A DNA stretch of 64,000 nt from Mobilitalea sibirica (GTDB lineage: Bacteria > Bacillota > Clostridia > Lachnospirales > Lachnospiraceae). Location of the stretch: contig NZ_JAEAGR010000005.1 of assembly GCF_015999265.1 (NCBI RefSeq), forward strand, positions 62,001 to 126,000, read 5' to 3'. Made by a program: the position numbers and the translations under genes. Positions 36,521 to 46,025 of the stretch are shown in pieces. The notes beneath the pieces are model-generated. The model ran no database searches, was not told where the DNA came from, and worked only from the letters and a program-made list of their open reading frames with translations. Within the stretch, counting starts at the first letter, position 1, and each line of letters starts with the position of its first letter.

Positions 36521-38002
36521 TTATGCAAATGGATTCTCAGTCTTGTATAACATACCTTTTGGTTGATTAAAACCAACATCTTCGACATCAAGATATTTGA
36601 ATACTTCATAAAGCGACTTTCCGAAATGACCAAAAGCAACTGCACCGTGATGAGGATAATTTTTCTCAATTAATACATGACGATAGAAACGTCCCATTTC
36701 AGAGATGGCAAATACACCAATGGATCCAAAGGAACGGGTAGCTACGGGAAGCACTTCGCCCTCTGCTACATATGCTTTTAACAAAGCATCCGCTGTGCTT
36801 TGCAGACGGAAGAAAGTAATCTTGCCGGGAGCGATGTCACCTTCCAAAGTACCGCGGGTTATATTCGGTTCCTGGTTCGGTTCTAAAGCTCTAGCCATAA
36901 TTTTTTGGTTTTTCATATTAAAGCTACTTAGTTTACATGCTGCAGTATTACCACAGTGGAAGCCCATAAAGGTATCTTTTAATTCATACGGGAACTTGCC
37001 TTTAATCTCTGATTGGTACATATCTGCGGGTACGGTATTATTGATATCAAGTAAAGTAACTACATCTTCACTGATGCAGGTTCCGATATATTCGCTTAAG
37101 GTACCATAGATATCTACTTCACAGGAAACCGGAATGCCCATAGCAGTAAGACGACTGTTTACATAGCAGGGTACAAATCCAAACTGTGTCTGGAAGGAAG
37201 GCCAGCATTTGTTAGCAAAGGCAATATATTCTCTGGAACCTTTGTGAGCATTCATCCAATCCAATAAGGTAAGTTCGTATTGTGCTAATTTAGGAAGTAT
37301 GCCAGGCATTTTATTACCGGTACCTAATTCTTCCTCCATGCTTTTGATTACATCGGGAATTCTAGGATCATTGGCATGATCATTGAATGCAGCGTATAAA
37401 TCCAGTTCTGAATTCTCTTCAATTTCAACACCTAAGTTGTATAACTGCTTAATTGGTGCATTGCACGCAAGGAAATCCTGAGGACGGGGTCCGAAGGATA
37501 TAATCTTTAGATTTTTTAAGCCGATGACTGTTCGTGCAATTGGGGCAAATTCAGCTATCATGTCTGCTATTTCTTCCGGATTACCTACGGGATATTCCGG
37601 TATGTACGCTTTGATGCCTCTAAGCTTTAAGTTATAGCTTGCATTTAACATTCCGCAGTAAGCATCGCCTCTGCCATCAAGCAAATCATCTCCGCTTTCT
37701 TCTGCAGCAGCTACATATATTGTAGGGCCGTCAAAGTATTTTGCAAGTAATGTTTCCGGTGTTTCGGGACCGAAGTTTCCAAGGTATACAATCAAAGCAT
37801 TACAGCCTGCATTTCTAACTTCTTCCAAAGCTTTCATCATATCGATTTCGTTCTCTACAGTGGTAGGACATTCATAAAGCTTCCCGTAACCTTTCTGATA
37901 TGCAGCAACAACAGCTTTTCTTCTGTTTTCCGACAGTTCCATGGGAAAGCAATCTCTGCTCACAGCAACAATTCCCAGTTTTAATTCAGGTATGTTTTTC
38001 AT
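36521..38002 (-). CDS. L-fucose/L-arabinose isomerase family protein
   Basis: A 493-residue protein of the fucose/arabinose isomerase superfamily, which interconvert aldose and ketose sugars using a divalent metal. EVDIYGTLSEYIG (about 294-306) and FHCGNTAACKL (about 349-359) resemble the metal- and substrate-binding segments, and GHFGKSLYEVFKYL closes the C-terminal domain. The length suits the family (about 475-500 in arabinose-type and divergent members). No kinase, aldolase or sugar transporter lies nearby, so the substrate is unknown. GGAGGAAATGAA precedes the start. The gene is isolated, with its own terminator. Confidence 0.85.
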   Translation of the reverse strand: MKNIPELKLGIVAVSRDCFPMELSENRRKAVVAAYQKGYGKLYECPTTVENEIDMMKALEEVRNAGCNALIVYLGNFGPETPETLLAKYFDGPTIYVAAAEESGDDLLDGRGDAYCGMLNASYNLKLRGIKAYIPEYPVGNPEEIADMIAEFAPIARTVIGLKNLKIISFGPRPQDFLACNAPIKQLYNLGVEIEENSELDLYAAFNDHANDPRIPDVIKSMEEELGTGNKMPGILPKLAQYELTLLDWMNAHKGSREYIAFANKCWPSFQTQFGFVPCYVNSRLTAMGIPVSCEVDIYGTLSEYIGTCISEDVVTLLDINNTVPADMYQSEIKGKFPYELKDTFMGFHCGNTAACKLSSFNMKNQKIMARALEPNQEPNITRGTLEGDIAPGKITFFRLQSTADALLKAYVAEGEVLPVATRSFGSIGVFAISEMGRFYRHVLIEKNYPHHGAVAFGHFGKSLYEVFKYLDVEDVGFNQPKGMLYKTENPFA

Positions 38003-38621
38003 TTCATTTCCTCCAATTCATTTCCGTTAATATTCATACAACCGTATAAGCATTCTTAGAACAAAAATCGCTTCATTAAGATACGAAATACATAGAGTAT
38101 GTATCATATCAGTCTGATTCCTATACTTAATAGAAACTACGACATGAAAGAACAATGTTAAGATCAGATTCGATGCTCCGTTACTTAATATGAATGAATA
38201 TCCATAAACATTATATTTTGTTATTTCAAATTCGTCAATGTAAAACAATTATTTTATATAGATGTATACAGCTTTGCAAAAGATGCAAAGACCAATAGTT
38301 CCATGAAAATCTAGGGTGATTTAAATAAAAAGTATCATTAATTAATGCAGGTTACTCTATTTCGTTGAATTGGCCTCCTGAATATGGTATGATCAGTAAA
38401 AGATTTGAGTGTGTGAGGTATCTTGTAAAAAGGTAAAAACCGGATAATACATTATCTTAAAATGAATAAATGAATGTAAACAATAGGATTTTTATATACT
38501 TGTAGTGGTAAATATATTAGTATATAATAGGTCAAAAGACTCTAAGCTACGCTACCGATCCACTATAGAAGGTAATTAATTGATACTATAAAATCCGGTT
38601 TATGTTGAAGGGAATAAATAA
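38003..38621. other. Divergent intergenic region, no gene seen
   Basis: About 620 bases between the isomerase gene and the methionine operon. It should hold both promoters. I looked for an S-box (SAM) riboswitch and saw none. A 73-codon minus-strand frame at 38027-38248 has no ribosome site and odd composition, so I leave it out. Confidence 0.5.
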
Positions 38622-40415
38622 ATGCGACTTAAAGAATATTTAATGAAACATAGATTAATAATGGACGGCTCCATGGGAACATATTATTCGAATCTAATAA
38701 ATCTACCCGGGGCTTTTTCTGAAACAGCTAACCTTACAACTCCAAAAGTAATTGAACAAATACATACAGAATATATACTGGCCGGAGCCAGAATGATCCG
38801 AACTAATACATTTGCTGCCAATAGAGCAGCTCTAAAGATAGATGTCAAAGAGCAGAGGCTTTTAGTGGAAGCGGCCTGCCGGATTGCCAAAAACGCAGTT
38901 TCAGAATTTACTACAGACAAAAACAGCCACATGATATGGATTGCAGGAGATGTTGGTCCAATAGTAGAGGATGCTAATTCTACCTGGGAGGAGATTTTTG
39001 AAGAGTATAAGCTTCTTTGTGATATTTTTATCGACCAGGGGCTTCACGGAATTCATTTTGAAACATTTCCGAGTTTAAAATATATCGAGGAGTTGGTTCC
39101 TTATATTAAAGAAAGGAATAAGGATATGTTTATTCTAGCCAGCTTTTCCTTGAATAAAAACGGCTATTCCGGGGCAGGTATCAGCGCTTCCCGTTTGATG
39201 GAAAAGGTAGGTCTGATTGAGGGAATCGACGGCTGTGGATTTAATTGCGGTGTTGGTTCGGGTCATATGTACCAGATATTTAAGAAGGTTAACTTTCCGG
39301 ATCATAAATATATATTTGCGGCACCGAATGCAGGTTATCCCGAACAGATGCAAAACCGAATGGTTTTTATGGATAACGAAGCATATTTTGCAAAAAATAT
39401 GAGACAAATAGCGGAACTTGGTACGGATTTATTAGGTGGTTGTTGCGGAACGACTCCGGCTTATATGAAAGCAATGATACAAAACATTGACATCGATCAG
39501 CCATCTAATATACGTAAGAAAAACCAAAGTCAGGCTTCCGGGATAGAAACTGTGGAAAAACCCAATGACTTTTATGAACTCTTCAAAAGCAAAAAGAAAG
39601 TGATTGCAGTGGAGCTGGATCCTCCTTATGATGCCAATATAGATCATATATTGGAATGTGCCCATATATTAAAGAACAGTAAGGCAGATATTATTACCTT
39701 TGCAGATTCCCCACTTGGAAGAAGTCGGGTTGATTCCATACTGATGAGCACTAAAATAGCAGAAGAGACAGGGTTGAAGGTTATGCCCCATGTTTGCTGT
39801 CGGGATAGGAATATGATTTCCATGCGGGCATCCTTACTTGGAGCGTATATCCATGGAATTCGAAACCTCCTCATCGTAACCGGAGATCCGGTACCCGGAG
39901 ATAGCAGAGTATCTACGACCGGTGTATTCGATTATAATTCGATTCGTTTGATGGAATATGTGAAGGAAATGAATATAGAACATTTTAAGACGGAACCTTT
40001 TTACTACGGTGGAGCTCTTAATCATGGAAGAGGTTCGATTGAAAAAGTTGTAGCGCGGATGAAGAAAAAGATTGATGCCGGAGCTAAATTTTTTCTTACC
40101 CAGCCTGTTTATTCAATAGAAGATGCTGAGCGGATCCTTAGAATTAAAGAATTGGTAGATACTAAAATATTATGTGGTATTATGCCTTTGGTAAGCTACC
40201 GAAATGCTAACTTTATTAAAAACGAATTTAGCGGTATCAACGTACCGGATGAAATTGTTAATCGGTATCGCCCTGATATGTCAAAGGAAGAGGCAGAGCT
40301 GGTGGGGGCTTCCATAGCTCGAGAAATCATGGAGTTTTTGGAACCTGTTGCTGATGGATATTATATCATGTTGCCGTTTAATCGGGTAAGTCTTATGGAA
40401 AAGATCATGGGTTAG
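38622..40415 (+). CDS. Bifunctional homocysteine S-methyltransferase / methylenetetrahydrofolate reductase (YitJ-like)
   Basis: A 597-residue fusion. The N-terminal half (about 1-285) is a zinc-dependent homocysteine methyltransferase: MDGSMGTYYSNL, GFNCGVGS with the first zinc Cys and LLGGCCGTTPAYM with the Cys pair. The C-terminal half (about 310-597) is MetF-like: VIAVELDPPYDAN, NLLIVTGDPVPG, FFLTQPVYSIEDAE and CGIMPLVSYRNA. It makes methyl-THF from methylene-THF. The same fusion, YitJ, is known in Bacillus. It is the first gene of a three-gene run with a membrane protein (15-base gap) and metH, so methyl-THF is made next to its user. Confidence 0.95.
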   Translation: MRLKEYLMKHRLIMDGSMGTYYSNLINLPGAFSETANLTTPKVIEQIHTEYILAGARMIRTNTFAANRAALKIDVKEQRLLVEAACRIAKNAVSEFTTDKNSHMIWIAGDVGPIVEDANSTWEEIFEEYKLLCDIFIDQGLHGIHFETFPSLKYIEELVPYIKERNKDMFILASFSLNKNGYSGAGISASRLMEKVGLIEGIDGCGFNCGVGSGHMYQIFKKVNFPDHKYIFAAPNAGYPEQMQNRMVFMDNEAYFAKNMRQIAELGTDLLGGCCGTTPAYMKAMIQNIDIDQPSNIRKKNQSQASGIETVEKPNDFYELFKSKKKVIAVELDPPYDANIDHILECAHILKNSKADIITFADSPLGRSRVDSILMSTKIAEETGLKVMPHVCCRDRNMISMRASLLGAYIHGIRNLLIVTGDPVPGDSRVSTTGVFDYNSIRLMEYVKEMNIEHFKTEPFYYGGALNHGRGSIEKVVARMKKKIDAGAKFFLTQPVYSIEDAERILRIKELVDTKILCGIMPLVSYRNANFIKNEFSGINVPDEIVNRYRPDMSKEEAELVGASIAREIMEFLEPVADGYYIMLPFNRVSLMEKIMG

Positions 40416-40430
40416 AAGGAGGATGTATGT

Positions 40431-41060
40431 ATGAAAAAGTCTATTTGGTTTATAGTGATTGGTATTTTATTAATGGTGGTTGATTATCAAATTCCTTTTG
40501 GAAAAGTGTATTCTGACATGCCTTTAACGAAAGAACTTGGTGAAGAATTGCAGCTTCGGGTTATTAACAATTTTATCGGGTCCCGTCCAATGATAGATGT
40601 TATACCGGATTTGCTGGGTTATTTATTCATTTTTATCGGATGTTTTCTATTAGTAAAAGGCAGTAAGCGTTTTATTACAGCTATGTTGTTAATACCTGTT
40701 GCGGTTGTATTACATATTGTGATACCACAGTTACCTTATCATTTTCAGTTAGAGGATTTATATTTAAAGGCTGCCGGATACAATTTTCTAATTGTTATTA
40801 TTGAAATATTAATAGAGTTTAACGTTATTCGAGGTATTGTAAAAATGACAAACTGTCTTCAGAATAAGTGGCATAACAACGAATTATTGGCCGGTTGGAT
40901 ATTAGCAATGATGAGTAAAGGGGTCTTGATCTTTATTCATTTCTTCTATGGTAGGGATACGTTTTATATGATTTATTCCGTTGTATTAATCGGTGCTACG
41001 GTTTATTATATTAACCGATTATTTAGAACTTTAGAATTCAATCCGGAGGAAGCAAGATGA
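40431..41060 (+). CDS. Integral membrane protein embedded in the methionine operon
   Basis: A 209-residue protein with about five or six predicted membrane helices, of unknown function. AAGGAGGATG sits just before the ATG. Its end overlaps the metH start (ATGA, 41057-41060), so metH translation may be coupled to it. The motif VIPDLLGYLFIFIGCFLL (about 57-74) resembles LIPDFIGYILIHKGLYEL in the protein at 54.2 kb; both begin with a helix and end with several more, so they look like one family. No transporter signature, ATPase or charged binding motif is visible. A transport or sensing role tied to methionine or cobalamin is only an inference from context. Confidence 0.8.
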   Translation: MKKSIWFIVIGILLMVVDYQIPFGKVYSDMPLTKELGEELQLRVINNFIGSRPMIDVIPDLLGYLFIFIGCFLLVKGSKRFITAMLLIPVAVVLHIVIPQLPYHFQLEDLYLKAAGYNFLIVIIEILIEFNVIRGIVKMTNCLQNKWHNNELLAGWILAMMSKGVLIFIHFFYGRDTFYMIYSVVLIGATVYYINRLFRTLEFNPEEAR

Positions 41061-43555
41061 CAAAACAGGAGTTTCTATCCTTGACACAATCAAAAATCGT
41101 AATCCTTGACGGTGCTACCGGCAGCAATCTTCAAAAGCGGGGCATGGCAGCCGGTGTATGTCCGGAGTGTTGGATGGTTGATAATAAAGAGAAGGTAGTA
41201 GAGCTACAAAGAGAATTTCTTGAGGCCGGTACCGATATTTTATTTGCGCCTACATTTACAGCCAACCGTATTAAGTTGGAGGAATATGGACAGACAGACA
41301 GGATAGTGGAGTTTAACAGGGAACTGATTAAAATAAGTAAAGAAGCAATACGGTTGTATCGTGAAAAAAGCGGTGATCAAAGAAATATTTATATCGCTGC
41401 CGATATGACTATGACCGGTGAACAGGTGTATCCGGTGGGTAAGTTAGCGTTTGAAGATCTGGTGGAGGTTTATAAGGAACAGGCTAAATATCTCCTCTTA
41501 GAAGGGGTAGATTTATTCGTAGTCGAAACTATGATGAGTCTGCAAGAATGCAGGGCGGCCCTACTGGCAATCAAGGAGCTTTGTGATCTTCCGGTTATGG
41601 TTTCGATGACATATACAGAAACGGGGCGCACTTTCTTTGGTACAGATCCAAAAACTGCGATGATTACTTTGCAAAGTCTTGGGGCAGATGCAGTGGGAGT
41701 AAATTGCTCCACCGGCCCTGAGAAAATGCATACTATTATAAAGGATATGAAAAAGTATGCCTATGTCCCGGTTATGGCCAAACCCAATGCCGGAATACCG
41801 AAACTGGTTGACGGACATACGGTTTTTCCTATGGAGGCCGAAGAGTTTGCTCTGGAGATGGAAGGTTTGGTGAAAGAAGGCGCATCGATCATTGGCGGAT
41901 GCTGCGGAAGTACTCCAAAGCATATAAAACGTATGGCTGACAGAGTAAAGAACTTCATTCCGCAACCTTTGAATGAAAAGCATATCAGGGCACTGACAAC
42001 GGAGAGAACAACGACTACAATAGATCTTAGCGGCCGTTTTATGATTATCGGTGAACGGATTAATCCAACCGGTAAGACGAAACTACAGGAGCAACTTAGG
42101 CAGGGAGATGTATCCCTGGTTTCTAAAATGGCAGTGGAACAGTCAGAGCTGGGGGCTGATATCTTAGATCTTAATCTTGGAATGAATGGAATCGATGAGA
42201 AAGAAATGATGCTTTTATCAATGCATGAAGTTCTAAGAGTAACGGATATACCCCTATGTATTGATTCAAGTCATATAGATGTTATTGAAGCGGCGCTTAG
42301 GTTATACCCTGGCAGGGCTCTTATTAATTCCATATCCCTTGAGAAGGAGAAATTTGAGAAGCTGCTTCCTATTGCAAAGAAGTATGGAGCAATGTTCATT
42401 CTTCTGCCTCTATCCGATCAAGGTTTACCAAAGGACATGGAAGAGAAGAAGTTAATTATACAGACTATTTTAAATCAAGCGCTTAAGTTAGGGCTAACAA
42501 AAGAAGATATCATTGTGGACGGCCTGGTAAATACGGTTGGTGCTAATAAAACGGCTGCTTTGGAAGCTTTGGAGACAATCCGATACTGTAAGGAAGAGTT
42601 AGGAATTGCAACCGTAGTCGGTCTGTCTAATATATCCTTTGGACTTCCTGAGAGACAGTTTATTAATAGTACATTTTTGGCCTTTGCTATACAAGCAGGA
42701 CTTACGATGGCAATAGCGAACCCTTCTCAGGACCTTTTAATGAATACGGCATTTGCTGCAGATCTACTTTTAGGGAAAGAAGATGCCGCAGAACGCTATA
42801 TCCAACGGGTTACTGCCAGGCCAATGCAATTAACCGTAGGGGATGAAAAACAAAAAACAGGTAACATTAAGCAGAAAGCTTTAAAGCAGGATAGTGATCT
42901 AGCTAAGGATAAAACGGGTAATGAAGTTTTTCATGCTGTTATAAAGGGTAACAAAAGAGATATCATTTCCCTCGTAGAACAGGAACTTAATAATAACAAA
43001 GCTCCGGAAGCAATTATTGAAGAAATGTTAATTCCAGCAATCAATGAAGTAGGAAGTTTATTTGATCGCCAGATTTATTTTCTACCACAGCTCATTGCCG
43101 GTGCAGAGACTATGAAGAAGGCAATTGATTATCTTGAACCTATGCTTCAAAAGGGAGAGCAAACCAAAAGTCCGGGAACAGTTATAATTGCTACGGTTGC
43201 CGGTGATATCCACGACATCGGAAAAAATCTGGTCGCCTTAATGTTAAAGAATTATGGATATCAAATCATAGATCTTGGTAAGGATGTGGCCGCTGAAACA
43301 ATTATAAGCACCGCAAAAGAAAAAGAAGCTGATATTATCGCGCTTTCTGCATTAATGACAACGACCATGGTAGAGATGAAACGTGTTGTATCACTGGTAA
43401 GAGAAAGTGGATTAAAATCCAAGGTAATTATCGGTGGTGCTGTAATTACAGAGAGCTATGCGTTAGAGATAGGAGCGGACGGATATTCCTCTGATGCGCA
43501 GTCAGCCGTAAATCTGGTTAAGAAGCTTTTGGATCCTTCGAACCATAATGAGTAA
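41057..43555 (+). CDS. metH: Cobalamin-dependent methionine synthase lacking the reactivation domain
   Basis: An 832-residue enzyme that transfers the methyl group of methyl-THF through cobalamin to homocysteine. Domains in order: homocysteine-binding barrel (about 1-300, zinc Cys in VGVNCSTGP and IIGGCCGSTPKHI), pterin-binding barrel (about 325-590, MIIGERINPTGK and DILDLNLGMNG), cobalamin cap (about 635-695) and Rossmann B12 domain with His719 in GDIHDIGKN. The E. coli enzyme has a further C-terminal AdoMet-binding activation domain of about 330 residues that is absent here. Oxidised cob(II)alamin must then be rescued by a separate protein, and the activator at 2166-3860 is a candidate. It is the last gene of the operon. 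Confidence 0.95.
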   Translation: MTKQEFLSLTQSKIVILDGATGSNLQKRGMAAGVCPECWMVDNKEKVVELQREFLEAGTDILFAPTFTANRIKLEEYGQTDRIVEFNRELIKISKEAIRLYREKSGDQRNIYIAADMTMTGEQVYPVGKLAFEDLVEVYKEQAKYLLLEGVDLFVVETMMSLQECRAALLAIKELCDLPVMVSMTYTETGRTFFGTDPKTAMITLQSLGADAVGVNCSTGPEKMHTIIKDMKKYAYVPVMAKPNAGIPKLVDGHTVFPMEAEEFALEMEGLVKEGASIIGGCCGSTPKHIKRMADRVKNFIPQPLNEKHIRALTTERTTTTIDLSGRFMIIGERINPTGKTKLQEQLRQGDVSLVSKMAVEQSELGADILDLNLGMNGIDEKEMMLLSMHEVLRVTDIPLCIDSSHIDVIEAALRLYPGRALINSISLEKEKFEKLLPIAKKYGAMFILLPLSDQGLPKDMEEKKLIIQTILNQALKLGLTKEDIIVDGLVNTVGANKTAALEALETIRYCKEELGIATVVGLSNISFGLPERQFINSTFLAFAIQAGLTMAIANPSQDLLMNTAFAADLLLGKEDAAERYIQRVTARPMQLTVGDEKQKTGNIKQKALKQDSDLAKDKTGNEVFHAVIKGNKRDIISLVEQELNNNKAPEAIIEEMLIPAINEVGSLFDRQIYFLPQLIAGAETMKKAIDYLEPMLQKGEQTKSPGTVIIATVAGDIHDIGKNLVALMLKNYGYQIIDLGKDVAAETIISTAKEKEADIIALSALMTTTMVEMKRVVSLVRESGLKSKVIIGGAVITESYALEIGADGYSSDAQSAVNLVKKLLDPSNHNE

Positions 43556-43735
43556 CAAAAAACAATATGAAGGATGGTTACTGAATTTTAAGCTTGGTTC
43601 TTTTTATCCGTTTCATTTTCTCCAAAATGTGGTATAATAATGAATAACAGAATATGCCAGAGACTGGAATGTGCATAACCGATATCATATGTATAGAAGG
43701 TATTGCTATGGTACGAAACGAAATGAAAGGATAAG

Positions 43736-44698
43736 ATGAGGCTTATGATTAAGAATAACGACAGGGAAAATATTATAAAAGATTATTCAATCGATGTTAT
43801 AATACCGACTTATCATACAGATGACAAATTCAATCAATTATTATTTATGCTTTACCGCCAGACAGTAAAGCCCAAAAGAGTGATTATACTTCATACAGTA
43901 GAAACAGAAGGTCAGGAGCAAAAGCTTCCCAAAATACCGGATACCAATATCACAGTAATACCGATTGATAAAAAGGATTTTGACCATGGGGGTACCAGAA
44001 GATACGGAGCAGAATTATCGGATGCGGATATTCTTCTGTATATGACTCAGGATGCAATTCCGGTAGATGAATATCTGATAGAGAACCTGATAAAGCCCTA
44101 TGAGGATCCTAGGGTTGCAGCTACCTATGCCAGACAGCTGCCGGAGGAAAAAGCTGATTTATTGGAGCGATATTCGAGATTATTTAATTATCCGAAAGAC
44201 AGCAAAGTAAAATCCTCAGAGGACATTCATGATCTTGGTATAAAAACCTTCTTTTGTTCCAATGTATGTGCAAGTTACAGGAAGGAAACCTATCAAAAGC
44301 TTGGAGGCTTTGTAAAAAACACTATATTTAATGAAGATATGATTCTGGCTTTTGCTATCATAGGTGCCGGATATAAGATTGCTTATACAGCAGATGCGAA
44401 AGTAATACATTCCCATAGATATTCCTGCCTTCAACAATTTACCAGAAATTTTGATTTGGGTGTATCCCATAGGCAATATATTGAACTGTTTCAAAGTGTT
44501 AAATCAGAGACGGAAGGAATAAAGCTGGTAAAGCAATCACTGCAATATTTAATCGATCATAAACAATATCTATTAATACCGGATCTAATATTGACGGCAG
44601 GCTGCAAGTACCTTGGCTACAAGCTGGGCTTTCATTACAATAAACTTCCGAGGGACTTAGTGGTTCGATTTAGTATGAATAAATCTTACTGGAATTAG
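43736..44698 (+). CDS. GT2 glycosyltransferase, rhamnosyltransferase-like
   Basis: A 320-residue family 2 glycosyltransferase. The GT-A N-terminus IDVIIPTYHTDD binds the nucleotide sugar, and KDFDHGGTRRYGAELSDADI is a motif typical of the rhamnosyltransferase branch. LLYMTQDAIPVDEY carries a D-x-x acidic site, and FNEDMILAFAIIGAGYKI follows. It is cytoplasmic, with no membrane helices. It probably adds a sugar to a cell-surface polysaccharide, but the acceptor is unknown. GAAAGGATAAG precedes the ATG. A second GT2 gene lies 152 bases downstream on the same strand. No dTDP-rhamnose synthesis genes are in the window. Confidence 0.88.
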   Translation: MRLMIKNNDRENIIKDYSIDVIIPTYHTDDKFNQLLFMLYRQTVKPKRVIILHTVETEGQEQKLPKIPDTNITVIPIDKKDFDHGGTRRYGAELSDADILLYMTQDAIPVDEYLIENLIKPYEDPRVAATYARQLPEEKADLLERYSRLFNYPKDSKVKSSEDIHDLGIKTFFCSNVCASYRKETYQKLGGFVKNTIFNEDMILAFAIIGAGYKIAYTADAKVIHSHRYSCLQQFTRNFDLGVSHRQYIELFQSVKSETEGIKLVKQSLQYLIDHKQYLLIPDLILTAGCKYLGYKLGFHYNKLPRDLVVRFSMNKSYWN

Positions 44699-44850
44699 AC
44701 CGGTCTATGTCTGTTAATAGATTTTGACTTATCTAGAATAAGCAATGATAGATATATTGCTGAATTAAAATTAATGTTTATTTAAATAGAAATAGTATAT
44801 AGTTTCCTATCCTTAGGAAACTTACATTTAGGTCAGGAGATAAACAAACC

Positions 44851-45780
44851 ATGAGTATGGTATCTGTTGTGATGTCAACTTATAACGGAGAAAAATATGT
44901 CGGTGCCCAGATTGAATCGATACTGAAATCCGATTATCAGGATTTTGAACTATTTATCTATGATGACGGATCAAAGGATAAGACATTAGAGATTGTTAAC
45001 AGTTATTCGGCTCATCATCCAGATAAAATTCATGTTTATAAAAACGAGAAAAATCTTGGAGTAACTCGTAATTTCCTACAGGGGTTATGTCGCACCTCTA
45101 CGGATTATGTGATGTTTTGTGATCAGGATGACGTATGGAATCCGAATAAAATTTTAGTTACACTAAATAAGATGAGAGAGATAGAGGCAGCGGATGGTAA
45201 AGATATACCAATCGCTGTATTTACAGATGCACAGGTTGTGGATAAAGATTTGTCAATTATTCAGAATTCTTTTTTTCGATCCGGCAGACTCAATCCTTAT
45301 AAAACAGATCTTCCTCATCTTCTGATGGAGAATAAGGTGATTGGATGTACGGTAATGATGAATGCAGCACTACGGAAAATTGTGCAGAAGAGTAAGTTAC
45401 CGGAGAGAGCTAAGCTTCATGATGGATGGGTTGCACTCATTGCTTCTTCTCTTGGTCGGATAGATTACTTAAATCAGACCACACTTCTTTATCGCCAACA
45501 TGGTGGCAATGTAGTGGGTAATATGAATTTTCGCTCTTATATGAAGAACAGAATATTATCATTAAAGCAACAGAAAGAGTCCATTCTGGTACTGGAACGT
45601 CAGGCAGCAGAATTTTATATTCTATATAAAGATTATTTATCCGATAAAAATAAAATAATACTTCAGCGTTTTTCCAATTTACATGATGTAAATTTTTTAA
45701 CCAAAAGAATTCATATACTGCGTTATGGATTTTTGAAAACTGGGTTAATACGTAACATCGGACTTATGATTATTGTATAG
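44851..45780 (+). CDS. GT2 glycosyltransferase
   Basis: A 309-residue family 2 glycosyltransferase. VSVVMSTYNGEKYVGAQIES and LFIYDDGSKDKTLEI form the nucleotide-sugar site, and YVMFCDQDDVWNPNKI holds the metal-binding acidic cluster. The middle (VIGCTVMMNAALRK, then LHDGWVALIAS) matches the family of rhamnosyl and related transferases. The C-terminal part (about 230-309) is basic and may touch the membrane surface. AGGAGATAAAC lies before the ATG. With the preceding GT2 gene it probably acts in surface polysaccharide assembly. The two are not overlapping, so shared transcription is likely but unproven. Confidence 0.9.
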   Translation: MSMVSVVMSTYNGEKYVGAQIESILKSDYQDFELFIYDDGSKDKTLEIVNSYSAHHPDKIHVYKNEKNLGVTRNFLQGLCRTSTDYVMFCDQDDVWNPNKILVTLNKMREIEAADGKDIPIAVFTDAQVVDKDLSIIQNSFFRSGRLNPYKTDLPHLLMENKVIGCTVMMNAALRKIVQKSKLPERAKLHDGWVALIASSLGRIDYLNQTTLLYRQHGGNVVGNMNFRSYMKNRILSLKQQKESILVLERQAAEFYILYKDYLSDKNKIILQRFSNLHDVNFLTKRIHILRYGFLKTGLIRNIGLMIIV

Positions 45781-45854
45781 TTTTGTATTTTTATGCAATG
45801 CTTTTATAGATGAGCATTATTAAAAAAAATCTGTAAAGTGCTTTATTTCTGTAC

Positions 45855-45883
45855 TTGACAAATGAAATGGTAGTTGATACAAT
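45855..45883 (+). promoter_or_regulatory. Promoter of ilvN
   Basis: TTGACA (45855-45860), a 17-bp spacer and TACAAT (45878-45883). Transcription should start near 45890. Confidence 0.85.
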
Positions 45884-45922
45884 AACCTAAAGTTTAATAA
45901 TCTTACTTTTTATACAACAGCA

Positions 45923-45961
45923 GCCCCATTACAGAGAGTCCTGTGGTGTGGGGCTTTTCTT
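45923..45961 (+). terminator. Leader terminator (attenuator) ahead of ilvN
   Basis: GCCCCA ... TGGGGC hairpin with inner ACAG/CTGT pairing (45923-45954), followed by TTTTCTT. It lies between the promoter and the ilvN start, so it should regulate read-through or end a short RNA of about 65-70 bases. No T-box core sequence and no leader ORF were found in this leader. Confidence 0.75.
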
Positions 45962-46025
45962 ATAACTGCTGGCGTAGTAAGACGGATTTGTTGGCGTAGA
46001 TACATAAATAAGAGAGGAGAATGCT

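Noticed and set aside
38027-38248. 73-codon minus-strand frame upstream of the isomerase gene
   Set aside because: No ribosome site, composition like intergenic DNA and location in a divergent promoter region.
38300-38621. SAM (S-box) riboswitch before the methionine operon
   Set aside because: I looked for the conserved S-box core and terminator and found neither.
45890-46025. T-box before ilvN
   Set aside because: The terminator is present but the TGGNACCGCG core is absent and the leader is far too short for stem I.
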